From NCBI GenBank assembly GCA_030248135.1, contig JASANC010005099.1, positions 26,436 to 90,435 of the forward strand: DNA of 64,000 nt. Reading direction: 5' to 3'. Both the position numbers and the translations under genes were made by a program. Position 1 is the first letter of the stretch. Each line of letters starts with the position of its first letter. Positions 12,230-24,824 of the stretch are shown here, piece by piece. The notes beneath the pieces are model-generated. The model made no database searches. It was given only the letters and a program-made list of their open reading frames with translations, and had not been told where the DNA came from. This DNA comes from Theristus sp. LFF4_11. Its lineage: Eukaryota > Nematoda > Chromadorea > Monhysterida > Xyalidae.

Positions 12230-12885
12230 CTTTATGACACTGTCAAAGCCTGTGTGGCCTTCACAATTCTTGGAATGTGCGTGCTCCACCAACCTGCGGC
12301 TCATTTATCGTTGTGACTTATGAGCACTCATAAAGCACTGCACTATGAAAGATTTATGTGACATTTTCAGCTGTGCTTCAAAGAAAAAGTGCGTCTTGGT
12401 TAGGTGCGTGCGGTTTACAAAAGCACAGCACCTTTTTTTCCGAAAACGCACGAGGAAAAGAACCCACTTACTTTTTCATGATAGTGTTCATGCAGGGGCA
12501 TGTATGTCACTCATAACTGGCGGTTTGGACCGGAAGTGCACTGCATAAACATGGCGCTTAACGCTAATAATTGTGCTGCACTTTTAAAACTACTTCAGAT
12601 CTGTCTTCTGATGCATACATTTTTGAACAATTCGTACATAATCGAAGCGCGCGAGTTTTTACAACTTTTTTCCATGGTATTTCCGATCAGTTTTTTGCGA
12701 TACTCGTTTTTGGATTTTTATGTCATGCATAAGTCACGGCCCTTTTAGTTGCCTTCACATTTTCAAGAAAAAACGCATAACGAGATTCGTTCGAACTTTG
12801 AAACAAAATAATTTAAGATTTGAAACAAGCGAAATGCAATTTGACATTCTTGTTAAAATCAACCAAACGATAAACGTAAGAAACT
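12230..12885. other. Intergenic, nothing recognised
   Basis: AT-rich sequence between the possible exon and the downstream repeat. No family, RNA or long coding signal is seen on either strand. Confidence 0.4.
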
Positions 12886-13089
12886 ATTATTATTTTTTGG
12901 GGTTCTGCGACTGTGCGTTTGCATACATTGAAAGGAACCTAGTTTCAATCTTTAAGTGGTAATTAAAATCGCCTAAGCGACCCGGCCCTATTTAGGAGAC
13001 TCGGATCACTTTACAATTTTGAATTCCCGCGTCATGCATGAAACTGTTTAACTATCCATGCGCGCGTTGAGTCTCGGGACCAAAATAAG
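12886..13089 (-). mobile_element. Small inverted-repeat MITE just downstream of SMYD4
   Basis: This is the inverted counterpart of the element at 8900-9102: it shares GGTTCTGCGACT, the GACCCGGCCCTATTTAGGAG segment and the GCGCGTTGAGTC end. It begins 45 bases past the SMYD4 stop codon, so it probably lies in that gene's 3' untranslated region. Confidence 0.7.
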
Positions 13090-13133
13090 AGATAACAGCC
13101 GAACCGAATGCCAAACACCATCGATCACGAGTG

Positions 13134-16018
13134 TCATGTCGCACACAACTCGTGCACCAATTTGTCAAAGTGGCCGAGCACAAAGCTCTGCAGCTCCGGC
13201 TCGTGCTCAGCGAGTTTGTGCGCGTGCTCGCGTGCCTGTTCAATGCCGTACTGCGCCAGCAAGTGAAGCAGCACACGACGTGCGTGGCCAACCGCACGAC
13301 TCGCATCAACCGGTTCCTTTGCTTCGACTGATTCTTGATGGTACACCTGCATTGTTGCAACACACATAGAACAAGTTGGAACGGAAAACGTTGTTATAAC
13401 ACAGCATAATTCTTGCAGTCAGTAAATTCAGGTTGAATGCTTGCAAAAACCTGGCCAACTACCGCGCAGGTCACAGTGACAGCCACAGACCTGCATAGCA
13501 ATCTGGTCATAATTGGTGAGCAAAACTTCGCGATATTTGCCGTACTGCTGTTCAGCCATTTCCATCTGCTTTTCCAACACTTGCACGGCCAATTTGGTCT
13601 TGTTGCCACACAAGATACGTGCGGTTTCTTCCCAACATTGGTAATACAATCGACTGCTTTCCGAAATGTAAACGGTCAGGATTTTCATCAACTGGAAAAA
13701 CAAATGATAACAATGACCACTAAATGAATATGGTATGTGTGTGTACAGTTGTGTGGTTATGTAAATAAAAAAACTGCTCATTATTTTACCTTTTGGACAT
13801 CTTTAAAAGTGACTTTCTGATTTTTCCGGAGACGAGAGCCGAGTGCTTGCCACGCAATCTTCACTTCTTCCACTACTGTTGCGGCAGTGTAGTCCTGCGA
13901 AAAACTGAATTCATCAAAGGTGAACTTCGCAACAACTGAGTTTACCGACTGTGTACCTGAACACCACAGCCGTGGTTGCACACAATGTTCTGCTTTTCAT
14001 CCTCTGCAGCGGATCGCCCACACTGCCGACAGACGTACAAGTCGAGCAGCATTGCCTCAAGTTTCTCCGCTGCTGGGTTCTCGCACACTTCACAAACGCA
14101 ATGAAACCCATAACGATAGAACAGAAAGTCCTGTCGGTATTGTTTCTTGTTTTCGCCGAACGCACCGCAGTACCTGCGAAATGTTTCTTTGCTCTGCGGT
14201 GAGCGGTTTCTGCTGTTCTGTTTCGCCTGAAGAAGAAAGTAAAAAGTAGACAGAACTGAGCAGTGCAAAAACGAACACAGTGCTCAGTTCGGCGCCAGTC
14301 GGCACTTGCACTTTGGTGCGCCATTCGTGTCGGTTGCCATGAATCGTGGAAGCCGCATTCGGCAGGCAATCGTGATTCAGCAGCGTGGACGTGATTGAGA
14401 TCTTGCAGCCAGAGTCGGCCATTTCTTGGCCGTTCACAATTAGTGTGATTCCAAACAAGTTCACGTCCACCTTCTTTGAGATCTCGTTGAACAGTCGACA
14501 GCAGAGCGCACGACGGCTCTCCATCGGCATCTCCGACGGCCACGCGGTTTGCTCGAGAAATTTCAGTGTGCTCACTGAAGAATACTGCAACAAGGAATCT
14601 TTCATCATTGAACTGCCTTTTTCTGGATTGAAAACTTTTTTTTGCCGAATACTCCGAAATAATGCATGTACTGTCACATTTACACACTTCAATGAAAAAA
14701 CCAGTGTTTCTGTGCAAGCGCCTGCCTTGAAGAACGTATCGTCGTTTAGCATTTTCAACTCCTCTCTTGGCGACGACATGAGCGACATGACTGAGATCAA
14801 ATCGGGCGCATAGCACGGCTGCACGTGCGTGCCGAGTCGTACGACGCCTTGCACAATCTCATCGAGCTCTGGGTCTGCCGCGATCAGTTGCACGGGCGGG
14901 TGCATCGACATTAAACGCTGTGCCATCAGCATTTTCATCAGCACCACCGTGTCAGTGGTGTAGATGACGTCAACCAGACCAAATGCCATCGCACACTCGT
15001 ATTGGTGGAATCGCTGCCAGCAGAGGTCTCGGCATTCAACGCTTAAATACGTCAGACATTCTATTTTTGGATTCTTCAAAGTACCCGCTCGCAAATCAGC
15101 GAGCATTACCTGCAAAAACGTATGCTCGCACGAGCACATTGCGTGCACGGCAGCCAAAAGCTGCTGAGCTGCTTGCAACAGCCGAAGCAGACTTGCTGCG
15201 AACGAGCTGGCAGAATGTGCCACGTCATCGACTGCTCTCGAATGAGCAACGCACCGGCGGGAATGTCGCAGTTCGCAACCACCTTGCGTCCCTTCTTTTC
15301 GTCATAGACAACATCAACCGCGGCCGAAAGGGTTGCAATGCCTTGTTTGGCGCCTTTATAAAGTGGCTGCACTTTATTGGGGGATTTTTGTTCGCTGACT
15401 ATGCTGGCTGTCTCCGATTTCACTTTGGTTAGACGATTCGACCATTTTTGCAGCTGTGCCTCGCTTGCCAATTCATGCTCATTCGCCAGACGCAGAGCAA
15501 ATTGAAGATCCTGCATTGGTAAATGACTGGTAAAATATTTGTAAATTAACAAGCAAGTTTTACACTGAGTCGTGATTTTGCTGAGCCGTTGCACCAAAGG
15601 CCGCGTTTCAAGATGCCACCAGCACATGCGTGCGTCTAGCCATCTGTGCGTGCACGCGCATCACTCTGTGTGCAACGTGTCTGTCTGTGCATGTGCAAGA
15701 AACGAGTACACCGGATCGACCAACTTTGAGCGAGCCATCAAAGTGGCCATGTTCCATGGCGACCGCCGATCGATTGGCCATTGCCAAGCACATCGACTCA
15801 GACTCATCCGGCGCCCAACGCACGGCCTCGTCATAAAAACGCCCTGCGTGATCCAGTTCCCTGCGTGCAAAACACGAATTGCCCAAGGCACGAGCGTCGT
15901 CGGACTTCTTCGCCGATTTCATGCTCTGGAGTCGATTCTTTGATGATTCATGCGCTTGCAATGCAGCCAGCTTCTCATCCAGTTCACGCATCGACGAGCA
16001 AGACTCGGCTTCGGCCAT
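13134..16018 (-). CDS. SMYD4: SMYD4-like SET and MYND domain protein with TPRs
   Basis: SMYD4 proteins combine tetratricopeptide repeats with a split SET methyltransferase domain and a MYND zinc finger. Proposed exons, in transcript order: 16018-15712, a possible 41-nt exon 15635-15595, 15510-15110, 15041-14279, 14226-13957, 13894-13790, 13691-13491 and 13346-13134. That totals about 766 residues, near the human length of about 800. The N-terminus has a TPR (ARALGNSCF, then CLAMANRSAVA). MYND cysteines run from VCFGCCK through CTQCA to FCSVECRDLCWQRFHQYEC across an intron. The SET core has LLNHDCLPNA, matching the NHSCxPN motif, then RYCGAFGE and a post-SET Cys cluster (HCVCEVC, CRQCG, CNHGCG). 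The C-terminal helices resemble the TPR tail. The join between about 15712 and 15510 is unresolved. A 117-base in-frame stretch, 14701-14585, may be a further intron. The start is the first ATG of the open frame. Confidence 0.82.
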
Positions 16019-16768
16019 TTTCAACTGATTGTCTAAATCAGTAGCAAGGAGAATGAGTACTGCATACGATTAGACCTGAGAGTTACTTCCAAGTTTAATT
16101 GACAATCGCTCTCCATTTAGTGTCAGTGTTTTTTGAAAAGTATAATTAAAAACGTTTAAATTAAAACTCGGTATTTACCGAACGGAACACGAGGCACACA
16201 AGCGACTGCGTTTGGCGTTCTCAATTTTTACAAACAGCTATACAACATTTTGTGGCATTTCGCTTTACTGAGCCGACTTGCAGCAGCAATGCTTCGTTGT
16301 AACATTCAGCACACGCACAGAGGACATTGCTTTTAGCTTTACATTCTGCCGAAAAGCATTACACTGACAACAGTGTTGTATACAAGCTTATGCTGTGCAG
16401 CTGTGTGCGCTTGTTGTTCAGTAGTGCAGTCGTGTGTTCGCAATCGTATGCTTGTAAATTGGTTGCCTCCAAAAAGTACAATTCTTTGGGCACCACAAAG
16501 CAACGCAACACAAACTGAACCTGCCATGAGAGAATACAAACTGAACAACAACAGTAGTGGGATATTCACACATGTTAGTTGATAGTTGAATCGATTCTTT
16601 CTTTATTGTGGAAATGATAAAACAGCAAACATCTATCAACAACTAAACAACCATCACTTGGCAAATCACCAAATGGTAAACGTTTGACTGACACACGATT
16701 TGTGGTTTAAAAAAATTCAATCAGTTTGTGGTTTTAAAAATCAAAAAAAATCAATCAGTGAGACGAAC
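16019..16768. other. Spacer between SMYD4 and glomulin
   Basis: It holds the SMYD4 5' region and the glomulin 3' untranslated region. No other gene is seen. The 750-base gap is too long for a typical tight nematode operon spacing. Confidence 0.4.
16602..16607 (-). promoter_or_regulatory. Poly(A) signal of glomulin
   Basis: AATAAA on the minus strand, about 160 bases beyond the glomulin stop codon, a plausible distance for 3' end formation. Confidence 0.5.
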
Positions 16769-19700
16769 TCAGCGACACAGTCTAAACGCAGTGTTCACAT
16801 CAGACAGCTGTAATGCAAGCATATCAAAGCGATTCACAGCGGCCGCCAGCCAATCGCGTTTCGTCTCATTCCAAACGTCGGTGTTCTTGTGGGTGTCGTT
16901 CAGATTGGCCAACTGCAGTCGATAGTGCGCACGCGACAGCTCGATTGCACGGCCGAGCGGTTGCAAATAGTTGAGTTCAAGTTGAGCACGGTAGGAGCGC
17001 ACAAAGTGACGCTCAATGTCGGCACACGCGTCGGTGGTTGCAGCGAGCAGCGCAGCGTAACGAACCAGCTGAAGTGTCGCCGAATGACGAGACCACTGTG
17101 CGAGCACGTCTGACGTTTCATTCGACTCGAGTCTGCAGCACCGATGCAGCACAGTGTGCAGATGGCTGGCGTATGTGGGCCGGTTGCAGTGTAGCCAGTG
17201 GCGATAGCGATCAAGCAGCCAGCCAGCAAACAGCGCCTGCTGCTCGGTGGAAGCGTCGCTCGATCGGCGTGTCTGCTCGATGCAGTAGCACACAATCGCA
17301 ATGCGCCCCTCTGCTGTGAAGCGCTCTATGAACGCACCAATCGCTGCAGCACACTCGCTCGACAGCGACGGCGCTCGTGTCGCGTAAAGCAAATCGACCA
17401 CTGCCGTGAACAGATTCTGCACATGTTCTATTCAAAAATAGAAACCTTCATAAAACGTTGAATATCAACAAAGTCAATACGACAGTGAAGGCCGATGAAA
17501 TATCAGACCTGGCAAAGATCACTGCGGAAGAGCTCGGCCTCAAGCGAGCACTCCGCCACCGGGCGAACGAGCGCACTGAGCAAGCGAACGGCCTTGCTGG
17601 CAACACTGCTGTGCTGACCGTGGCACGCGTGCAGCTGAGTGGCGTGTCGTGCCAGCGATGCGGCAAATGGAGCCAATTGGCACAGTTGGTACGAAGCGGC
17701 ATAGACACTGCAGCAAGTTGACGTGATCACGCGGTCACGCGACGTCGCTGGTGGCCAACTGAGATACACCCACGTGAGAACACCCGCACCTGACGGCAAC
17801 ACACCAACGTTGCGGCACACTCACTCGAAAACTTCGCTTACGATAAATATGGCCGTCAAATATGACGCAAACCGAAACGAACCTGCCAAAGGAGCACCAT
17901 CAAACGGGTCTGCGTCAGCAGGTTCGCCGTTGCCTTCATCATTCGCAATGTCACCACAATGGGAATTCCCCAAAGGTGATTTCATTGCGCGAAAATCTGC
18001 AAGTGCTCTGACAACGTCTTTGCTTGTGTTAAGTTTAATCAATCGCGCTCAGTAGTGCGTTTTGAGAAAAAATCTGCGTTTTGCAACAAACAACTTATTT
18101 ATATTAGAATGTTCCTCGGTTTCGACACAAAAAAGTTGATTGTGACAAAGATACCGGATGAATTTTTGTGAATTGAAAAAGGTTACGTAGGTTCAATCTC
18201 AATCTAAAAAATGCTCTCGGTGTGGCTGATGCGCTCAAACAATAACTCAAACCAAAAAATCCGAATCCGTCGTGGCCATACCAAACATTTGCCACTGTTG
18301 TGCCACAGTCCAGAACAGGTTCGGCAACACACGGGCAACAGCGCTCACCAAATCATGCGCCAAGCGAAGTGCGGCAACGTTCAGGTGCATCTTTGCTGGG
18401 TCAAATTCAAGGCAAGACACGGGATACTAAAACGATGGACACCGGTTTGTGGTTGCGGACATTTATGCAAAAAACACGGGTAACCAACGAAACCGAACAG
18501 TCAAAAGCAACTGCACCTGCAGCAAATGCAGCAAAAACACAGCTAAATGGCGACGTTGCAACTGCCGTTGTGCGCCTGTGAATTTGTGTTGATCAGTGGT
18601 CGCTTCCACAAGGAATATGTCACAAAACTGCAACGCTGCATTTACGCACTCGACATGACGTTTCGTTACCGGACAGTTCTCTACCAGCGCCGTTTCGTCA
18701 GAGTCGAGCTGATAAGCCGTTGAAACTTGTGATTACAGACTCGCTCACTTCATTGCTTCTGTAACCTCCAACGCAATTCAAACATGGTGATCACGAAATG
18801 AAAGTAACCTGATAATCAGGCACTGACGGCAGTCTGCGAATGTATGAAAGCACTGCGGTTAAGGCGTTCCGAAACGATGCGTCAGCGCGTTTTGCAGGCA
18901 AGCGAATGAGCGTTCGTTTTAGGTGGCCGCAGAGCATCTGGAACATTTCGTCGGCGCCTGAGAAAACAAATACCAACATAACAAACACATAGGACACAAC
19001 TAGGCTTTTTGCATTCAATGGCTGCATTTTGCATCTGCATTAAGCCATTTGCACCCGATTTTTGCCACTAAGATGCAAATTGCATCTTAGAATTTTTGAG
19101 TCAAAATGCAGAAATCGTGAAAATTGTTTATCAAAAACTGTATTTCAAGGTGCAACTTTCAAAAATTTTCTTCGCTTCGCGAAATTCGCCCCACACAGTG
19201 ACTATTTATTTGCTCACACGGGCAAGTTTGATCAGCCATAGAAGATGCAAGCTGCCATTTGTTTTGAACCACAGAACGTTCCAAACAAATGCTTGAAATT
19301 TTTCAATAATAATGCGCTGAAGAGCACGTAACTTTTGGTGTAAACGGTACAAAATAGCATTCTGAATGAATGTTAACACCGTTTGCAAATAAGAGTGGGG
19401 GGGGGGGTCTAGCGCTACATGGGAAAGTTTTTAAACCAAGGGTGCAGGGACATTCTACTAATCAAGGCGCTTTAGGTTTACCCCCTGAGTACCCCCTGAT
19501 TATGCCTATAAAGGTCGTTTTTAGGGTGCGGAAGTTGAAAAACCCTCGATTTTTTGCGATCTTTCGCAAAGTGTACCTTTTTAGCCCTACCGTATCTCGT
19601 AGTTGCACAGTTTCTGGAACCTCACACAGTATTCACGTGAAAGATCTTGCGGAGTTCTTTAAGGCCCTGTATCAATGAGCCCTTGCAAGGGGGGTCCCTG

Positions 19701-22700
19701 AGGCGCTACGACGCTAGTTAAAATTACTTTTTTTTAAAAATTACGCTATTTTTTTAAAACATTTTTTTGAGCTCATAAACACAATTTTTCAATTTTCATT
19801 TTTGGTTCTACAGGGGGGTTTTCGGGGTCGCTGAATTCGAATCTGATCTTAGATTTTTGCCCCGGGCATTTTTTTGGCCTAAAATTAGGCAAAAACACAT
19901 TTTTTTGCGTTTTCCAGTGTTTTTTGGTTTTAATTTTTAATTTTAAGTGCGGATTTTTTTAACAAAGCTGTTTTACAACAGCCTTACAACCGCTGTATTG
20001 GAATCAGTTTTGATATTTTGCAACTGACCACTTGCCCACCCAAAAAATGGGTAAAAAGTTGATTTTTTTGCTTTTTGCACACGTTTTCGTTTCACAGTAA
20101 AAAAATCAAGTTAGAAACAACTTGTAATTTTAATTTTTAGTTCTACATGGAGGGTTTCGGGGTTGCTGAATTCGAATCTGATTTTAGATTTGTGTCCCAG
20201 GCCTTTTTTTGCTCTAAAAGTTGGGCAAAAACACATTTTTATGCGTTTTCCAGTGGTTTTTTGGTTTAATTTTTAATTTTAAATGCGGATTTTTTAACAA
20301 AGCTGTTTTATAACAGCCATACAACCGCTGTATTTGAATCTGTTTTGATATTTTGCAACTGACCACTTGTCCACTTAAAAAATGGGTAAAAACCTTAGAA
20401 CCGCTGTAAGGCTGTTATGAAACTGTTTTTTAATCAACTCTACATTTAAAACTAAAAATTAAAACAAAAAACCACTGGAAAACGCATAAAAATGTGTTTT
20501 GCCCCATTTTTAGAGCAATAAAAATGCCCGGGGCAAAAATCTAAGGTCAGATTCAAATTCAGCGATCTTGAAAACCTCCCTGGAAAACTAAAAATTAAAA
20601 TTACAAGTTGTTTCTAATTTGATTTTTTTATTGTGAAACGAAAACGTGTGCAAAAAACAAAAAATCAACTTTTTACCCATTTTTCAAGTGGACAAGTGGT
20701 CAGTTGCAAAATATCAAAACAGATTCAAATACAGCGGTTGTATGGCTGTTATAAAACAGCTTTGTAAAAAAATCCGCATTTAAAATTAAAAATTAAACCA
20801 AAAAACCACTGGAAAACGCATAAAAATGTGTTTTTGCCCAACTTTTAGAGCAAAAAAAAGCCCGGGACAAAAATCTAAGGTCAGATTCGAATTCAGCGAC
20901 CCCGAAACCCTCTATGTAGAACTAAAAATTAAAATTACAAGTTGTTTCAAATTTGATTTTTTTACTGTGAAACGAAAACGTGTGCAAAAAGCAAAAAAAA
21001 TCAACTTTTTACCCATTTTTTGGGTGGGCAAGTAGTCATTTGCAAAATATCTAAACTGATTCCGATACAGCGGTTGTAAGGCTGTTGTAAAACAGTTTTG
21101 TTAAAAAAAATCCGCACTTAAAATTAAAATTAAAACCAAAAACACTGGAAAACGCAAAAAATGTGTTTTTGCCAAATTTTAGGGCAAAAAATGCCCGGGG
21201 CAAAAATTAGATTCGAATTCAGCGACCCCGAAAACCCCCCTGTAGAACCAAAAATGAAAATCGAAAAATTGTGTTTATGAGCTCAAAAAAATGTTTTAAA
21301 AAAATAGCGTAATTTTTAAAAAAAAGTAATTTTAACTAGCGTCGTAGCGCCTCAGGGACCCCCCTTGCAAGGGCTCATTGATACAGGGCCTTAAAGAACT
21401 CCGCAAGATCTTTCACGTGAATACTGTGTGAGGTTCCAGAAACTGTGCAACTACGAGATACGGTAGGGCTAAAAAGGTACACTTTGCGAAAAATCGCAAA
21501 AAATCGAGGGTTTTTCAACTTCCGCACCCTAAAAACGACCTTTATAGGCATAATCAGGGGGTACTCAGGGGGTAAACCTGAAGCGCCTTGATTAGTAGAA
21601 TGTCCCTGCACCCTTGGTTTAAAAACTTTTCCATGTATCACGGAATGTTCCTAGGGCCCCCCCCCACTCTTATTTGCAAACGGTGTTAACCTTTGTCAGC
21701 GTTTTAAAATTTGCATCAAGTTTTTCTAATTTCCATCCTTTTTTCGGCTGACGGATCGAATGCAAATTGCATCCCGCCCGGCGATTTTGAAAAAAACCTG
21801 GGAGACTCAGTGCATCAATCATCATATCTTACCAGCTCTCTCGAGTTGCTCCATAACGCAAAGCAGTATCTCCTTAGCTGATGCTCGTTTTACCAGGTAG
21901 TCCAAAATACATTCCATTGCTGACCACCGAGTAGAACTGGGCGTCGTGATCAAGGAACCCGAACAATCGTGCATTCGACTGCATGTCGCCTGAAAAACAG
22001 AAAAATTAAATGGGATACACGCCGCTGAAGAAACCCAAATACAAATACAGTCCAACTCCAAATTATCGGGAGTCAGCTGATTGGTTGCGGATCACGTGAT
22101 GCATGCTTTGAAAAGCAGTAAATTACCTTGTTTTTGGGCGAAAAAAAGGAAGAAAACTGCTTGCCAACTCTTGGGTGTTGCGGATTTGTTGTCTCGAAGA
22201 AGCGCGGTGTTGTCCATCAACAACAACGTGAACCGGCGCGTTTTTTTTGTCTCAAGTATTCAAGAAAGTACTATGGATTATGGAGGAACACAGAAAAATC
22301 ATTTGGAACGAGAAACACAACCTGTGTTACACAACCTGGGTTTAGATTAGATCCACATGCTGCAAAAGGTAGGTCCGTCCAACCAAATTGACGTCAGTCG
22401 GAGGATAATTTTCATAAAAGTTTTTGCCAATTTTAAGGGCCAAAACAGCCTTATTTAGTTCTGACTCTGCTGAGGCGCATTCTAAAAGCCAGATTTTCCT
22501 CCGCCCCATTTTGGAAGTTTTTTAAATTAATTAAAAAATTGAATTTTTTTTATTTTAACAAAAATTGGGATTTTGTTTGACCTTACGTTACGCTCACGCT
22601 CACCTCGTACAAATCAAGACCGGTCGCCACAATTAAGAAATTATTTTCATCTCCAAACACAATTTCCATTGCCTTGTCAGCGTCTTGGTCCAATGATTCC

Positions 22701-22876
22701 AAAAACATTGCCAGAAAGGATGCATTTTTTTCATTCCTGTAAAGAGGCGATTGATCGCCCAGTTCAAATTCAGCAGTTGCAGCATCAGCTTGCCGTTGCC
22801 AGCATGGTTCGTCACCACACGATGACGACGCTGTCGACATTTTAAATTTTTGTTCTGTCTCCTGATTGGTATTCAT
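16769..22876 (-). CDS. GLMN: Glomulin (8 exons)
   Basis: Glomulin is a helical-repeat protein that binds RBX1 and restrains cullin-RING ubiquitin ligases. Proposed exons, in transcript order: 22876-22604, 21989-21833, 18957-18809, 18708-18517, 18390-18282, 17996-17883, 17747-17509 and 17416-16769. All are GT-AG, in phase, and sum exactly to 627 codons (626 residues; human 594). Recognition rests on two blocks. Exon 2 has YLVKRASAKEILLCVMEQLE, matching human LLVKLCNPKELLLGLLELIE. The last exon has NYLQPLGRAIELSRAHY (near residues 550-580), matching FLKPLHIGLNMSKAHY. ADADPFDGAPLA in exon 6 also resembles GGNDPFRYFAS. Exon 5 gives amphipathic helices. The start could be 22876 or a second Met at 22840. 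Intron 2 (18958-21832) is inflated by a 2.3-kb element. Orthology is inferred from remembered similarity. Confidence 0.8.
19377..21685. mobile_element. 2.3-kb palindromic TTAA-flanked element in glomulin intron 2
   Basis: The element starts CACCGTTTGCAAATAAGAG and ends with its complement. TTAA sits on both sides (19373-19376 and 21686-21689), the duplication made by piggyBac-type elements. It is a large inverted repeat whose orientation flips near 20395. A subrepeat of about 330 bp (marker: GCTGAATTCGAATCTGAT) occurs twice in the left arm and three times in the right. It contains no transposase. Open frames at both ends are mirror copies of the same repeat. Confidence 0.8.
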
Positions 22877-23356
22877 ATTTAAAAATTTTGAAAAAATGAT
22901 TTTTGATTTTCGACCAGATGATGCTTGCAATAAAGTCGTTGTAGGTTCCTAATCCTAAATCTAATCCTAATCCTAAGTCAAGCCTTTTTTATAAGGTGAA
23001 AAATGATCAAATTGGTTTTCGCATTTTTTTCTTTCCTGTGTTAAAGAGGAAGAGGACCACCTCCACCGTACATGTACTTTTAAATATGAAGCCGTACGCT
23101 GTCTGTCCAATTGTTAGAGGGCAAGGGCAGGGTTTAGGGTAGGGTTCGATTCGAATTTTTTTAAAACTTTTTTTAAAATTCTTTTTTTTTTAATCGGGGA
23201 CCATCAAAATTGTACTTTCATCTGAAAATGCGTTCAAGACACTTCAAGACACGAGAACCACGACCGGATCCGATCCGCATGGCTGCAAAAGGTAGGTCCA
23301 AACTCCAAATTGACGTTAGAGGCTAATTTTCACGAAAGTTTTTGTCAATTTTAAAG
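22877..23356. repeat. Glomulin upstream region with repeat pieces
   Basis: Positions 22934-23060 match one arm of the palindrome at 411-843, with CCTAATCCTAA-like tracts. Positions 23265-23356 are a diverged copy of 22340-22440 (shared GCAAAAGGTAGGTCC and AGTTTTTG segments), so part of glomulin intron 1 is duplicated here. No gene is recognised. Confidence 0.5.
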
Positions 23357-23574
23357 GTCAAAAGTAGGGTTGTTAAACAAAAATCAAATTTTTTTTTAAA
23401 AAGTAATTAAAAAAAAACAAAAATGCCGATTTAAAAAAAATCGAAAAATTTTCCTCTAATATGCTCTGAAAACTTTAATTTTGGCACAATTTTTCGAAAG
23501 TTTAACAAAAATTTTCTTTTATATTACCTCGTAAAACCTTTAGCAGTCGATTTTGAACCGTTTTACCGACTGCC

Positions 23575-24053
23575 GAAAATCCTGCCCGTGCACGGGCAGA
23601 TACCCGTGTACCCCCCTCCCCCCCTTTACCGGCTTTACCTCGACACGGGTACTAGACTCCCCCCACCCCCCTCCGCGAGAAAACACGGGATCGCACCCCC
23701 CTCACGGTGGTCAATCTCATCTCAATTTTTTCCAAAAATACCGTAATTTTTGCATTTTTCTTGACGTTTGTGTCTGTCCCTGCATAGATTTTGTTGTTTC
23801 TGACCAAACAAGCAGCTTGTTTGCACAAAATATTTTGTATTTTACAAGAATTTCTGTGTTTTTCTAAGGCAAAAATTTGGTATTACCCGTGCGATCCGGT
23901 GCACCCCCCCCTCACGAAATTTTTCTGCCAGTGCACCCCCCCCCTCAGGAAAGTTTGCTGCCCGTGCACCCCCCCTCACCGAGAAGGCACCTGACCCCCC
24001 CCCTCTAAAATTAGGCAAACACCCCCCCCTCACCCGAGGTCCCGCTTTCGCTA
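23575..24053. mobile_element. Family H insertion inside F
   Basis: This matches the sequence at 46118-46400 and 50690-50975 (GTGCACGGGCAGATACCCGT, then a common AT-rich body). Its right half consists of C-run blocks. About 12 bases of F are missing at the junction, so insertion came with a deletion or a different mechanism. Confidence 0.55.
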
Positions 24054-24161
24054 CTGACAACATCTGCGATAAAGTTTTTGAGCGTCCCAAAGGTTGGCTT
24101 ACCATTTCCAATGCAGATAAGGTGACGATTCGCCTCTCAATCTAAATTTGAGCGTCTGAGC

Positions 24162-24604
24162 CATAGTTGTTCTAGGGGGGGGCTGGGGGGGGGCCGGCCC
24201 CCCCCAAAAAATTTTCGAATCTATCTCTATCAGAAAGGTTTTTTCGGCTCAGCTATTATCTATCTAAAAAAAATTCTCAGCCAGCTATCTATCTGAAAAT
24301 TTGAATTTTTTTTACCAAAATTGACTATTTTTGCTCGAAATTCTTAAAAATTTCGCTAATTTTAGTTAAAACACGCTTTATACTTGATTTTTAGCATGTT
24401 TTAAGCATTATTTTGCTGTTTTTATAGCTTTTTAGCGTTTTAGCTATCTATCTATCCAATTTCAAAATTTTGACCGCCCCCCCCCAAAGTCACATGCCCC
24501 CCCCGCGCCCCCCCCAAAATTTTCCAGCTGTCTATCTATCTGGAAAATTTGCTCCAGCTATCTATATCGGCCCCCCCCAACCCCCCGGCTCTGGAACAAC
24601 TATG
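24162..24604 (-). mobile_element. Complete GATA-rich hAT-like MITE
   Basis: The termini are CATAGTTGTTC and GAACAACTATG. The flanks are GTCTGAGC at 24154-24161 and 24605-24612, an exact 8-bp duplication. The interior has TAGATAGATAGCT-type tetranucleotide runs and an AT-rich core. Other copies or pieces are at 1479, 3180, 26750, 27115, 40852, 59530 and 63243. Confidence 0.85.
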
Positions 24605-24824
24605 GTCTGAGCTGCTCCGTTTGCAAGCGTTACGTTGTCTGGTTGCTGTTTCGTGCCCTGCCGTCGCGACACATCATCAGAATTGATCGAATTTCCAGCC
24701 GGTATGTGTATTTTCACTTGGGCTGGGAACAATTAGTGACGTTATGGGGGTCAAAACACAAGAAGAGGCATGGTAACGGTTTGGAAAAGGGGTAAATGAG
24801 GTCACCCAAACAAAATCTGGAAAG

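Noticed and set aside
13920..15432. Plus-strand frames of 100-150 codons
   Set aside because: Antisense shadows of the SMYD4 exons, which carry the real MYND and SET motifs.
16769..18957. Operon of glomulin and SMYD4
   Set aside because: Same strand but about 750 bases apart with a poly(A) signal between; typical nematode operon gaps are nearer 100 bases.
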